A model generated the notes under the pieces. It ran no database searches and had not been told where the DNA came from. It saw only the letters and a program-made list of their open reading frames with translations. Of a stretch of 64,000 nt of DNA, positions 8,294 to 16,524 are shown in pieces. The stretch comes from Streptomyces violaceoruber (GTDB lineage Bacteria > Actinomycetota > Actinomycetes > Streptomycetales > Streptomycetaceae). A program made the translations under genes and the position numbers. The number at the start of each line of letters is the position of its first letter. Within the stretch, counting starts at the first letter, position 1. The stretch covers positions 1-64,000 of the forward strand of contig JODI01000041.1 of the NCBI GenBank assembly GCA_000720805.1, written 5' to 3'.

Positions 8294-9274
8294 GTGGCTG
8301 GATTCAGGATCGGACGCGGCGGCCGGGACAACCGGACCCCCCAAGCGCGACCGCAACAACCCCCGTACGGACAGCAGACGCCCCAGGGACCGTCGTACGG
8401 CTACCCGCCGGCGCCGCAGCCCCACCCGCGACAGCAGCCCTACGGCCGCGGCGGCAACGGCGGCGGCAGCCCGTGGCCGCAGACGAACGGCGGCCCGGCA
8501 GGCCCGGGCGCCCCCGGAAGCTACGGCGGCCCCGGTGGTTACGGCGGACAGGGCGAGCCGGAGTACTTCGGTGACGGTGTCGGTGACGGCAACGACCCGT
8601 ACGCCCCCCAGGGCGGCCCGGACCCGTACGCGGCCAACCAACCCGGCCACACCCAGGCCTTCTCGGTCGGCGAGGACCCGTACAACCAGGGCGACACCTA
8701 CCGCGCGGGCTCGGCCCCGGCCGGCCCGATCGGCCCCCGCCTGCACTGGAAGGACCTGCTGCGGGGGATCTTCCTGTCCCCCAACCAGACGTTCCTGCAG
8801 ATGCGCGACTACACGATGTGGGGCCCCGCCCTCATCGTGACCTTCCTCTACGGCCTGCTCGCGGTCTTCGGCTTCGACGGCGCCCGCCAGGACGCGATCA
8901 ACGCGACGCTCTCGAACGCGGTCCCCATCGTCCTGGTCACGGCGGTGGCGATGGTGGTGTCCTCCTTCATCCTGGGCGTGGTCACCCACACCCTGGCCCG
9001 CCAGCTCGGCGGCGACGGCGCCTGGCAGCCGACGGTCGGCCTCTCTGTGCTGATCATGTCCCTCACGGACGCGCCCCGCCTGGTCGTCGCGATGTTCCTC
9101 GGCGGCGACGCCCCCTTCGTGCAGATCCTGGGCTGGGCCACCTGGCTCGTGGCCGGCACCCTGCTGACCCTGATGGTCTCCAAGTCCCACGACCTGCCGT
9201 GGCCGAAGGCGCTGGGCGCGTCGGCGATCCAGCTGATCGCCCTGCTGTCGATCGTGAAGCTGGGCACGTTCTAG
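8294..9274 (+). CDS. Yip1-domain membrane protein with Gly/Pro/Tyr-rich N-terminus
   Basis: GTG start at 8294 gives 326 residues (VAGFRIGRGGRDNRTPQ...). Residues 1-165 are low-complexity, rich in Gly, Pro, Gln and Tyr, and probably disordered in the cytoplasm. After LHWKDLLRGIFLSPNQTFLQM come five hydrophobic helices, about residues 185-326, including ALIVTFLYGLLAVFGF and AVPIVLVTAVAMVVSSFILG. The layout matches the Yip1/DUF1282 domain of Streptomyces membrane proteins of unknown function. A longer in-frame start at 8213 exists but would begin inside a stretch without homologous character and without a ribosome site. A strong bidirectional terminator separates it from the convergent phosphoribosyltransferase gene. 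Confidence 0.8.
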   Translation: MAGFRIGRGGRDNRTPQARPQQPPYGQQTPQGPSYGYPPAPQPHPRQQPYGRGGNGGGSPWPQTNGGPAGPGAPGSYGGPGGYGGQGEPEYFGDGVGDGNDPYAPQGGPDPYAANQPGHTQAFSVGEDPYNQGDTYRAGSAPAGPIGPRLHWKDLLRGIFLSPNQTFLQMRDYTMWGPALIVTFLYGLLAVFGFDGARQDAINATLSNAVPIVLVTAVAMVVSSFILGVVTHTLARQLGGDGAWQPTVGLSVLIMSLTDAPRLVVAMFLGGDAPFVQILGWATWLVAGTLLTLMVSKSHDLPWPKALGASAIQLIALLSIVKLGTF

Positions 9275-9311
9275 GAACGCAGCCGTACGCAGGCCGTACG
9301 TATGCCGTACG

Positions 9312-9353
9312 ACGACGATGGGCTCCCGGTCGTGACCGGGAGCCCATCGTCGT
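9312..9353. terminator. Long bidirectional terminator
   Basis: Perfect 20-base arms (9312-9331 and 9334-9353) with only two bases between them; the core reads GATGGGCTCCCGGTC. It lies between the plus-strand Yip1 gene (ends 9274) and the minus-strand phosphoribosyltransferase gene (ends 9375) and can serve both. Confidence 0.85.
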
Positions 9354-9374
9354 AGCCGCCTGCGAGAATGCCCC

Positions 9375-9872
9375 TCAGGCGTCGAGGATCTGCCCCTTGC
9401 GACGGACCACGGGCGGCTGGACGGACCACGGGAAGTTGATCCACTGATCGGTGCGCTTCCACACGTACTCGCACTTCACCAGCGACTGCGACTTCTCGTA
9501 GATCACGGCGCTGCGGACCTCGGCGACGGCGTCGAGGCAGAAATCGCGCACCAGCTTGAGTGTCTTGCCGGTGTCGGCGACGTCGTCGGTGATCAGCACC
9601 TTCTTCTGGGAGAAGTCGATGACGTTGGGCACGGGCGCGAGCATGACGGGCATCTCGAGGGTGGTTCCGACGCCCGTGTAGAACTCGACGTTGACGAGGT
9701 GGATGTTCTTGCAGTCGAGGGCGTAGGCGAGCCCGCCGGCGACGAACACCCCGCCTCGGGCGATGGTGAGCACGATGTCCGGCTCGTACCCGTCGTCGGC
9801 GATGGTCTGCGCGAGCTCGCGGACGGCGGTGCCGAACGCCTCGTAGCTCAGGTTCTCCCGTATCTCGCTCAT
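9375..9872 (-). CDS. Purine-type phosphoribosyltransferase
   Basis: 165 residues. The PRPP-binding signature is KVLITDDVADTGKTL (about residues 90-104), typical of type I phosphoribosyltransferases. DIVLTIARGGVFVAGGLAYAL is the family's N-terminal block, and the C-terminal WINFPW resembles xanthine/hypoxanthine-guanine enzymes. The likely reaction is purine base plus PRPP to nucleotide; the base cannot be fixed from sequence alone. It lies 19 bases downstream of dcd on the same strand, so the two nucleotide-metabolism genes are probably co-transcribed. Confidence 0.85.
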   Translation of the reverse strand: MSEIRENLSYEAFGTAVRELAQTIADDGYEPDIVLTIARGGVFVAGGLAYALDCKNIHLVNVEFYTGVGTTLEMPVMLAPVPNVIDFSQKKVLITDDVADTGKTLKLVRDFCLDAVAEVRSAVIYEKSQSLVKCEYVWKRTDQWINFPWSVQPPVVRRKGQILDA

Positions 9873-9891
9873 ATCTCCGCCGCCTGGCCCG

Positions 9892-10467
9892 TCACACCTG
9901 GGTCCGATGGAAGTTGAGGAAGGAGCGGGAGGCCGTGGGCCCCCGCTGCCCCTGGTACCGCGACCCGTACCGCTCGCTCCCGTACGGGAACTCCGCGGGC
10001 GAGCTGAGCCGGAACATGCACAGCTGGCCGATCTTCATGCCTGGCCAGAGCTTGATGGGAAGCGTGGCGAGGTTGGACAGCTCCAGGGTGACATGCCCGG
10101 AGAAGCCGGGGTCGATGAACCCGGCGGTGGAGTGGGTGACGAGCCCGAGCCGCCCGAGGGAACTCTTGCCTTCGAGCCGCGAGGCGAGATCGTCGGGGAG
10201 GGTGATGACCTCGTAGGTGGAGGCGAGGACGAACTCCCCGGGGTGGAGGATGAACGGCTCGTTCCCCTCCGGCTCCACCATTCGCGTCAGATCGACCTGC
10301 TCGACGGAGGGGTCGATGTGCGGGTACCGGTGGTTCTCGAACACCCGGAAGTACCGATCAAGCCGCACATCGACACTGGACGGCTGCACCATCGATTCGT
10401 CGTAGGGATCGATCCGTACCCGTCCGGCGTCGATCTCGGCCCGGATGTCCTTGTCTGAGAGAAGCAC
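9892..10467 (-). CDS. dcd: dCTP deaminase
   Basis: 191 residues, the usual length. The trimeric dUTPase-fold signatures are all present: [42 protein letters not shown] (catalytic Glu lies just ahead in the SRLEGKSS context), GHVTLELSN, and the C-terminal [11 protein letters not shown] loop. The enzyme deaminates dCTP to dUTP, supplying dUMP for thymidylate synthesis and controlling the dCTP pool. It leads a two-gene unit with the phosphoribosyltransferase. It is a core gene and anchors this side of the island to the ancestral chromosome. Confidence 0.95.
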   Translation of the reverse strand: MLLSDKDIRAEIDAGRVRIDPYDESMVQPSSVDVRLDRYFRVFENHRYPHIDPSVEQVDLTRMVEPEGNEPFILHPGEFVLASTYEVITLPDDLASRLEGKSSLGRLGLVTHSTAGFIDPGFSGHVTLELSNLATLPIKLWPGMKIGQLCMFRLSSPAEFPYGSERYGSRYQGQRGPTASRSFLNFHRTQV

Positions 10468-10483
10468 GTCCCGAGGATACGCA

Positions 10484-10523
10484 AGGCGCGCGGACCGACC
10501 ACAATCGGACGGCCCGCGCGCCT
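10484..10523. terminator. Inverted repeat between dcd and a small upstream gene
   Basis: AGGCGCGCGG at 10484-10493 pairs with CCGCGCGCCT at 10514-10523 around a 20-base loop. It sits after the minus-strand gene ending at 10621 and before the dcd start, where a terminator or leader structure would be expected. Confidence 0.45.
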
Positions 10524-10620
10524 GGACGTTCCCTGTTGTCAGCGGTGCTGGTCCTTCGGTGCTACCGCTTCAATGCCACCGCTGTAGTGCCTCGGTGCTT
10601 GATGCTTCAGTGCTGATGCT

Positions 10621-10785
10621 TCAGTGCTGATGCTTCTCCAAGGCGACCGGCACCACGCTGCGGAGCCGGGCACACCGTGGACACCGGAGGAGCCGACCGG
10701 GGCCGAGCCGCTCGGCCTGCTGCATCGGGAACGTTGCGGTACTGAACACGTGCCCATCGGCACATCGGACGACGGTGCGCTCCAT
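10621..10785 (-). CDS. Small zinc-ribbon-like conserved protein
   Basis: 54 residues from ATG 10785 (MERTVVRCADGHVFST...), with GGGA four bases upstream. The pattern C-x2-GH ... LLRCPRCARL gives a single-Cys/His pair plus CxxC, as expected of a tiny zinc ribbon. I recognise the block RCADGHVF...LGPGRLLRCPRC as conserved in Streptomyces, but its function is not known. A TTG at 10809 could extend it by eight residues. Between it and the tRNA (10786-11058) I see no other gene. Confidence 0.6.
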   Translation of the reverse strand: MERTVVRCADGHVFSTATFPMQQAERLGPGRLLRCPRCARLRSVVPVALEKHQH

Positions 10786-11058
10786 CAAGTCCCAGAGTCC
10801 CTTCCCCAAGAGCCGCGTCCGGCTACTGCTCGCCTGACGACAAAAGCCACATTACGGGATGGACGGGACGGCCCTCCAGGCGGCACCCCAGTCCCGCCCG
10901 GACCCTCTCCCACCCCTCCACCGTACGCCCCAACTCCCGCCCCCCGCAGTCCCGTCCCGCCCCTGAAACGCACTCAGGCCCCACGGCTTCAGCACCGGGG
11001 GCCGGACATGAGGTAAAGTGACGTTGCGTTCCGACACCGGTCCTGACCGGCGTCTTAC

Positions 11059-11132
11059 GCGGGTGTAGTTTAATGGTAGAACATCAGCTTCCCAAGCTGA
11101 GAGCGCGAGTTCGATTCTCGTCACCCGCTCCA
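11059..11132 (+). tRNA. tRNA-Gly (anticodon CCC)
   Basis: The acceptor stem GCGGGTG (11059-11065) pairs with CACCCGC (11122-11128). The anticodon arm TCAGC-TTCCCAA-GCTGA gives anticodon CCC. The T arm is GCGAGTTCGATTCTCGT. The discriminator is T at 11129, and CCA is encoded at 11130-11132. The 3' half serves as the attachment site of the adjacent integrated island and is duplicated downstream at 21.73 kb and 26.25 kb. Confidence 0.95.
11087..11131. repeat. Attachment site, tRNA-proximal copy (attL-like)
   Basis: The 3' half of tRNA-Gly is the reference copy of the direct repeat. Bases 11087-11122 recur at 21728-21763 with one mismatch. Bases 11097-11131 recur at 26247-26281 with two mismatches, and that similarity continues through the downstream terminator. 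A decayed integrase gene ends 90 bases away, as in tRNA-integrating elements. Confidence 0.8.
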
Positions 11133-11137
11133 TGCGA

Positions 11138-11164
11138 AACCCCCAGGTCAATGACCCGGGGGTT
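11138..11164 (+). terminator. Terminator of tRNA-Gly
   Basis: AACCCCCAGGTC (11138-11149) pairs with GACCCGGGGGTT (11153-11164), with one central mismatch, and is followed by TCTTTGTTG. A near-identical structure follows the third attachment copy at 26287-26314. Confidence 0.8.
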
Positions 11165-11222
11165 CTTTGTTGTCCAGACCGGTGGGCGGGGCGCGCACCA
11201 CATCCGCACCATAAGGATTCGG

Positions 11223-12386
11223 CTAGCTTCCAGCGCGCTTCTCTTTGTGGTGCGCGGGACTGTCCTTGTGGTGCTTCGCACGCTCGGTACGGACCATGTC
11301 GTCGAGCCCGGCCGCAAGATCACGCTGCCGCTTCTCGTCGGAGTGCTGATAGATCAGCGCGGCCTTCTCGGAGGACTGGCCAGCCCGGACCATCGTGTCC
11401 TTGAGTGTGGCGCCCGAACGGGTCGAGAGCGTGTGTCCGGTGTGACGAAGGTCGTAGAAGCGGAAGTCTTCCGGCAGGCCGACGACTGCGCGGGCGCGCC
11501 TCCATTTACGGCCGAAAGAGGTGCGCCGGAAGGGCGCGCCCTTCTCGCCGACGAAGACCAGGCCGTCAGGCTCCTTCTCGGCGAACCAGGCGAGGTGCTG
11601 CTTCGCCTCCTTCTGAAGAAAGGCCGGGAGGACGACCGCGCGGACACCCGCGTCGGACTTCGTCTCACCGGGAGCACGCTTGCCGTTGGTTCGCTCAGGC
11701 TCGGCGACGCGGACACGGATCACGAGGTTGTCGAGGTCGACGTCCCGGCGGCGAAGGCCTGCCAGCTCTTCGGGGCGCATCGGGCCGTACGCGCCTGGGT
11801 AGACCATGAGCCGCCAGCGGATACCGATCGCGTCGGCGAGGGCGTCGACCTGGGCGACGGTGGCGATGCGCCGTTCAGCAGCCGACTCTGCCCGCGCCCT
11901 TGATGCGACACGGGTTGCGGCTGATCAGGTCGTCATCGACGGCCGTCTCAAGGATTCCCTTGAGGAGGCGGTACGCCTTGGCGACGGTGGTCTTCGCTTT
12001 TGTGGTGCGGAGGCGCTCAGCACGCCACTCACGGACGCGGGGAGCGGTGATCTCGTCCAGGTCGAGGGCGCCGAAGGTGGGGAGGATGTGGAGTCGGAGC
12101 AGGTGCTTGTACAGGTCCTCGGTGCGAACGGCCAACTCCCGTTCTCGACCCACTTCTCGGCGTAGACACGGAAGTTGACCGCCCCGGCGTCGGGAGCGCG
12201 CCAGTCCCCGCGGCTGAGGTCTGCCTCAACCTGGGACAGCCAGATCTCCGCGTCCTTCTTGGTCTCGAAGGTCTCGTCCGCACGGATGCGCTCGTTGTCG
12301 GGCCCGAGATACGAAGCGGTCCAGCGGCCGGACCGGTACTGCCGTACGGCTCCAAAGCGCCTGCGCCTGCCCTTCCTGTTGGCCAT
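11223..12386 (-). pseudogene. Tyrosine recombinase (integrase) with two frameshifts
   Basis: Three minus-strand frames give one integrase. The N-terminal arm-binding part starts at ATG 12386 (MANRKGRRRRFGAVRQYRSG) and runs to VYAEKWVE. A missing base near 12145 shifts to ELAVRTEDLYKHLLRLHILP, the core-binding SAM-like domain. A second shift near 11895 leads to the catalytic domain: GPMRPEELAGLRRRDVD (first Arg), FRFYDLRHTGHTL (HxxR) and SSEKAALIYQHSDEKRQRDL (Tyr nucleophile). All catalytic residues survive, so inactivation is recent or the sequence carries two indel errors. The gene ends 90 bases from tRNA-Gly, the usual arrangement for actinomycete integrative elements. Confidence 0.85.
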
Positions 12387-12599
12387 CAGGCAGCCCTCCG
12401 GAGTCCCGCGCGCCGGAGTCGGATCGGCTCTACCGTTCGCGCCGCGAGGAACTCCTCGACCGCGCTCTCGGGGATACGGACGTGCCGGCCGACCTTGACG
12501 TACCGGATGCGCCGCTCCTCGATGAGCCGGCCGAGGGAAGCGGGCGGTCGTACCGAGCAGCTCGGCGACCTGGTCGATGGACAGGTAGCGGTCGTTCAT
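12386..12599 (-). pseudogene. Excisionase (HTH_17/MerR-like) with frameshift
   Basis: ATG 12599 begins MNDRYLSIDQVAELLGT, the helix-turn-helix of small excisionases. After a frame change near 12545, the correct continuation reads GRLIEERRIRYVKVGRHVRI and PESAVEEFLAAR and ends at a TGA that overlaps the integrase start (TGATG). Xis followed by Int with coupled translation is the standard control module of these elements. The protein would be about 70 residues. One indel inactivates it, as in the adjacent integrase. Confidence 0.75.
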
Positions 12600-12711
12600 G
12601 TGGTCGGTTCCCCTTCCGTTCCGGCGGCGGGTTCGAGAGATGCGGCCAGCCACTGCTCACCGGCGCTGAGACCAGTTCCGGCGAACCGGCCGGGCAGTGG
12701 CGTGCGCGGAG

Positions 12712-12863
12712 AGCTCCCATCCCGTCTGCCGTCGCCCCAGGCAGAGCCGAGCAGACGCGCTCCCTGGCGTCCAGGTCGTTCGTACAGTGGCGCGCTCCAC
12801 CTGGAAGCCAGGGACCACGCCCGCTCCACGGTATGTGGGCCGACGGCAGACGGGATGGGAGCT
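12712..12863. repeat. Long imperfect inverted repeat (giant hairpin)
   Basis: The outer arms AGCTCCCATCCCGTCTGCCG... (12712-12734) and the reverse complement at 12841-12863 match over 23 bases without error. An inner pair, CTCCCTGGC plus CCAGGT near 12760-12775 and ACCTGG plus GCCAGGGA near 12799-12814, extends the fold. The whole 152-base segment can form a branched hairpin. It carries no reading frame and lies just upstream of the excisionase start. Confidence 0.8.
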
Positions 12864-12948
12864 GGGGAGGGCGTGGTGAAGGTGATCTGCCAGGAACTTG
12901 CAGGTGCCGGGAAGATCACTCAAGTCAGCGTCTCGGGAGGTTAGGCCG

Positions 12949-12978
12949 AAGGGGCCCCGGAAACAACCGGGGCCCCTT
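12949..12978. terminator. Strong terminator
   Basis: AAGGGGCCCCGG (12949-12960), a six-base loop AAACAA, then CCGGGGCCCCTT (12967-12978), a perfect 12-base hairpin. It lies 31 bases beyond the stop of the minus-strand secreted-protein gene. Confidence 0.85.
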
Positions 12979-13009
12979 GGAGCTGCCGGTGCACGGCAGT
13001 GGCACCTGA

Positions 13010-13429
13010 TCAGACGGTAACGGTCAGGATCTGGGAGCCGGTGAGTTGGTGGGTGGCGTTCTCAGCGTAGATCTTGACGTATAGGGGATCGGTGTTGGGC
13101 GCCTTCGTGAAGGAGAAGGAGTTGCCCAGGATGACCTGGGACGAAGAGAAGCAGGGATATTGCGGCGTCGGTCCGCAGAAACCCGGGCGGTAGTTGCGGG
13201 TGACGGTGTCCGCCGGATCCTTGGGGTCCCAGGTAACCGTCACGGTTTGGGTGGCGGCGTCGTAGGTGTAGGTGAGTCCCGTTGGCGCGGGGGCTGCCGT
13301 GGCCTGCACTTTGACTGCCACCGTGGGCCGCTGCGGCTGTGCCATTGCCGGTGCTGCTACCGCACCCAGCGTCAGAGCCGCCCCCACGCTCACCGCGGCG
13401 ATGCGGATCGTTCGCATTCTGGACCCCAT
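13010..13429 (-). CDS. Small secreted protein with Ig/Fn3-like character
   Basis: 139 residues. ATG 13429 is preceded by GGGGAGGG six bases upstream. The N-terminus MGSRMRTIRIAAVSVGAALT...APAMAQ is a classic Sec signal peptide, with cleavage likely after AMA near residue 30. The mature part, about 105 residues, starts its fold with PTGLTYTYDAATQTVTVTWD, the beta-strand pattern of a fibronectin III/Ig-like domain. Two cysteines (FCGPTPQYPCF) could form a disulfide loop. It resembles small exported proteins of unknown function. It stands alone, with a strong terminator, inside the island. Confidence 0.75.
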   Translation of the reverse strand: MGSRMRTIRIAAVSVGAALTLGAVAAPAMAQPQRPTVAVKVQATAAPAPTGLTYTYDAATQTVTVTWDPKDPADTVTRNYRPGFCGPTPQYPCFSSSQVILGNSFSFTKAPNTDPLYVKIYAENATHQLTGSQILTVTV

Positions 13430-13704
13430 AAGCCCTCCCCATTAGTGCGACGTCGACCGATTCAGCTCTAGTCGATCATCGCTGTCAAATTCCGACAGAT
13501 CTTAGCCATCGGCATATGACCCATACAGGTCTAGCAGGTGATCACATGGCAAACATCACCTTGCTTCGGAGCCGATGCCGGGGCTGGTCGGGCCGGGCTG
13601 ACTGGAGCGCTTCCGAAAGCGCCAGGTCGATCTGTAGGCGGCTCCGCCACGATGCAGGAGTGCTTCAGACAGAGGAACCCCCTACATCTCAGCCTGGCAA
13701 GCGT

Positions 13705-13732
13705 CAAGTGCGCACTTGGTGTCTGACACCAA
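13705..13732. promoter_or_regulatory. Two overlapping palindromes (operator-like)
   Basis: CAAGTGCGCACTTG (13705-13718) is a perfect 14-base palindrome. It shares three bases with TTGGTGTC-T-GACACCAA (13716-13732), a perfect 8-base arm palindrome. The half-site GTCTGACACCAAC recurs immediately afterwards. They lie in the gap 13430-13969, which otherwise shows no gene. A dimeric repressor site is a reasonable guess. Confidence 0.45.
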
Positions 13733-13969
13733 CGTCTGACACCAACAACGACGGACGATCGCGGATTGGTGCGAACTCTAGCGGCCACCACAATGCCGCA
13801 GGCAGCGAGTGCCCCGGCTCCGACGGTCCGTAGTGATCGACCTGATAAGGATGAGGCCAGAGTTCAAAGCCTGCATTCGGGGCGGGGCACGGTCGGCAAG
13901 GCATGAACGATGCCCCACCAGCCGGCCTCCAGCCAGACTCCACTGGCTGCGGGCCAACGGGGCCCCATA

Positions 13970-14443
13970 TCAGAGGCTTTCACGCATTACGGCCTGGAGG
14001 TCCTTGCGTGCTTGGTGGAACCGATCAAGAGCTTCGATGTATTCCGCCGAGGCCAGGGAGAGGTCCGGCCTCGCATCGAGCAGATCTCGCCACTGACGCA
14101 AGAGGCGGTACGCGCGATCCGACTTCTCTTTGACTGCTGGCGGTGCCTGCAGGTTGATCTCATAGCGCCGCGTAAGCACCGCGGAGTCTCGAAAGGCATC
14201 CAAGGCAGCCTGGTAGTGAGCAGTTGGGTAAGCCTCCGGCAGGATGATCAGTCGTAGGGAAGACGAACTCTCGGTCAGGGCCGTGAGGTACCTGGTGTAG
14301 AGATCTCGTCGTACATCCTGAACACGGCTCGCATGATCACGGCGGTACCGCACGCGATCGACGACAGGCAACCTCCCGGAGCCGCTAACAGTCCAGTCAC
14401 CAGGCCAGGAGACCTCAGCGACCCTCGGACCCATAGTTCGCAT
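13970..14443 (-). CDS. Hypothetical protein, helical
   Basis: 157 residues from ATG 14443. The coding character is good from DRVRYRRDHASRVQDVRRDL onward: alternating charged and hydrophobic residues predict a mostly helical, cytoplasmic protein (YIEALDRFHQARKDLQAVMR at the end). The first ~30 residues (EVSWPGDWTVSGSGRLPVV) look unlike the rest, so the true start may be lower, or an upstream membrane segment may have been lost. The pattern resembles Streptomyces proteins in which a helical region follows an N-terminal membrane anchor. No catalytic motif is seen and I do not recognise a function. It is divergent from the next gene, which starts 64 bases away. Confidence 0.5.
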   Translation of the reverse strand: MRTMGPRVAEVSWPGDWTVSGSGRLPVVDRVRYRRDHASRVQDVRRDLYTRYLTALTESSSSLRLIILPEAYPTAHYQAALDAFRDSAVLTRRYEINLQAPPAVKEKSDRAYRLLRQWRDLLDARPDLSLASAEYIEALDRFHQARKDLQAVMRESL

Positions 14444-14506
14444 CGAGGGGCATGTGGAAGCACGACCGTCGTGGCGGTGTCAGTCCTACCGTGCACAATG
14501 CCGTCC

Positions 14507-14956
14507 ATGAGTGAGCGCTACGAGGTCGTCCTTTCCTGCTACTTACGCGACGACACCCCCGAATGGGTCATGGCCGCCCTGCGGTGGCACTTGGGCATGG
14601 ACGCCGAGTTCCCCGAAGGTCTCGACGACCAAGACGAGTATCTGTACCCACTGCTCGTCCCCGACAACTACAACAACCGCCGGATGCCCGGTGGAGACGT
14701 CGTGTCCCTGCGTCGCGAGGTGCAAGAGTTCACGAGTTCCGGGGAGAGGTACGAGTGGGAACTTTTCGCACGCAACCACTGGATCGACGACTCCATGCTT
14801 TACCTCCGGGGCCTGTTGGACCTGCTCGCCCCACACATCGCGCAGCCCGGCTATGGGGGCCACTTCCGACACATATCCGACACCGAAGTGGCTGTCTTCG
14901 ACTTCCGCGATGGAGCGTACGAGCCCATCAAGATATGGGGTGTCGACCCGCGGTGA
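14507..14956 (+). CDS. Hypothetical protein, acidic, with a TTA codon
   Basis: 149 residues from ATG 14507; an in-frame ATG at 14498 is possible, and neither has a clear ribosome site. The protein (MSERYEVVLSCYLRDDTPEW...) is acidic and has no membrane segment or known motif. Codon 13 is TTA (14543-14545), which in Streptomyces is read by the bldA tRNA, so translation may be limited to late growth. It is divergent from the helical hypothetical gene upstream and probably belongs to island cargo. The function is unknown. Confidence 0.6.
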   Translation: MSERYEVVLSCYLRDDTPEWVMAALRWHLGMDAEFPEGLDDQDEYLYPLLVPDNYNNRRMPGGDVVSLRREVQEFTSSGERYEWELFARNHWIDDSMLYLRGLLDLLAPHIAQPGYGGHFRHISDTEVAVFDFRDGAYEPIKIWGVDPR

Positions 14957-15194
14957 CAGGACGGCAAAGGGTTCGCGCCCCGCCTGCCCCATCGGAGGCA
15001 GTCAGCGGAGAAACACGGGCCGGCCGCTCCAGGACGAAGAGCGGTCGTGCCACATCCGTACCAGAACGGGCGGGGAGTCACGGGGAATCGGGGTACACCG
15101 AGGCGCGTGCCGCCGAACTCTGCTCAAGGCGGGGAACCCGCAAGTCACAACACAAGTCGCCCCACCTCGCTCCTAAAGTGGTGGTCCAACCCGC

Positions 15195-15509
15195 TCACCG
15201 AGTCCACACCTGCCGGAACTCTTCGGCGGAGATGGTTTCCAGTGGATCCTCTTCAGGGTCGATCGCCTGGTCCGTCAGGCCGCCATGCTCGTCCTCCAAG
15301 CACTCCCAGCCGTACCGGTAGAGCTGGCCGGCCGGAGTCAGCTCGGCTTGCTTGATGACAATCAACTCACCGCGGTCGGGTACGGCTTCGATGTACCACA
15401 GACCGCCCTCCTCGTCAGCGTGACGGAAGTGGTGCCGCAGGGTGGCGTTCTCATCGAGTGCTCGGAAGTACGCCACGGTCTCTGCTCTGATGCGCTCCAG
15501 GTCGACCAC
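15195..15509 (-). CDS. Hypothetical acidic protein
   Basis: 104 residues from GTG 15509 (VVDLERIRAETVAYFRALDE...). A longer frame upstream to 15608 lacks coding character. It is rich in Glu and Asp and has the alternating strand pattern GGLWYIEAVPDRGELIVIKQ, followed by YRYGWECLEDEHGGLTDQAI. No signal peptide or transmembrane segment is present. Its small size and acidity are seen in immunity-type and other island proteins, but no partner toxin is visible here, so no function is assigned. Confidence 0.55.
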   Translation of the reverse strand: MVDLERIRAETVAYFRALDENATLRHHFRHADEEGGLWYIEAVPDRGELIVIKQAELTPAGQLYRYGWECLEDEHGGLTDQAIDPEEDPLETISAEEFRQVWTR

Positions 15510-15873
15510 GGGACCATCGTGCCAGTGAGCGAGCGCGGGTTGCCCGTTCTGACATCCACCAATGACATCAACGACGCCGGACGCCAGCACTCCTGAGCGG
15601 TCCGACACGGTCAGTGTGGCCGGGTGGTACCCCGGCAGTGCCGAGCAGCGATCGAACTCCTAAAGCGGATGTCGAACAGGACGCGGACGGCGAGAAATTG
15701 CCTACCAACGGGGTTGGGCATCGGTATGATCCCACTTGGCAGCTGCGCCGCCTGAGCCACTACGTCGTGCCCACACCACTTCGTACACCCTGGCCAAGGT
15801 CCTCAGTGGATCGCGCAACACTGGTTGACGCTCAGTGCAGGCAGGGTGTGGGCAACTGCCGGTTCGGAAACTG

Positions 15874-16524
15874 ATGGTCAAGCATTCAACCAGAAAGCGT
15901 GCCGCGCGGCGTCGTCAGGCGACGGAGAACGTGCCGTACTCCGTTGCTCGCAGGACAAGCGAACCCTCGCTCGTCACTGGGGCACGAGACTCGCTCCACC
16001 ACCCCTACATCGGCTCCGTGGCCAACCATTGGGCCAACTCTGGCATGCCCGTCATTGGTTGGCGGGCCGGCGGGTCGGGCGTGGACCGTTGGGGCGGGAT
16101 CTGGTTCGACGAGGACTTCCGCGACGACCACGGCTGTGTGTTCCACCAGTTGTACTGGAGCCCCCGTGTCTACTCGCCGTCTGACCGCAGCGGCTGGGAG
16201 ATGCATCTGATCCCCGCCGGACGCGAACAGAAAGAACCTAAGTACCACCTACCCAATCGTTTCGACCTCGCTCGGCGTGTCTTCGTCCCCTCCCCGCAAC
16301 AACTCTTGTCGGACCTGATGGTCTTCATCAACGGCGCCGACACATCGCCCCGCACGTCCCGGACTCTCATCGAGACAGCCTCGTACCGGCTCGACGAAAA
16401 CGGCCTCATCCCGCAGCTGGAGAAGTACGTCAGCAAGGTGGAACAACGGACGGGCGTAGCCCAGTGCTGCCTGGCAGGGATGTGCGATGCGGAAGGACCG
16501 GTGCTCTACAGTGCCATCGGCTGA
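15874..16524 (+). CDS. Hypothetical protein with basic N-terminal segment
   Basis: 216 residues from ATG 15874 (MVKHSTRKRAARRRQATENV...). The first 30 residues are highly basic and resemble the Arg-rich start, followed by a short helix, seen on several Streptomyces proteins of unknown role. The rest is a soluble alpha/beta-like sequence (WRAGGSGVDRWGGIWFDEDF; LIETASYRLDENGLIPQLEK) without known catalytic motifs. The gap before it (15510-15873) holds no other gene I can support. It overlaps the next small frame by 38 bases. The function is unknown. Confidence 0.55.
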   Translation: MVKHSTRKRAARRRQATENVPYSVARRTSEPSLVTGARDSLHHPYIGSVANHWANSGMPVIGWRAGGSGVDRWGGIWFDEDFRDDHGCVFHQLYWSPRVYSPSDRSGWEMHLIPAGREQKEPKYHLPNRFDLARRVFVPSPQQLLSDLMVFINGADTSPRTSRTLIETASYRLDENGLIPQLEKYVSKVEQRTGVAQCCLAGMCDAEGPVLYSAIG

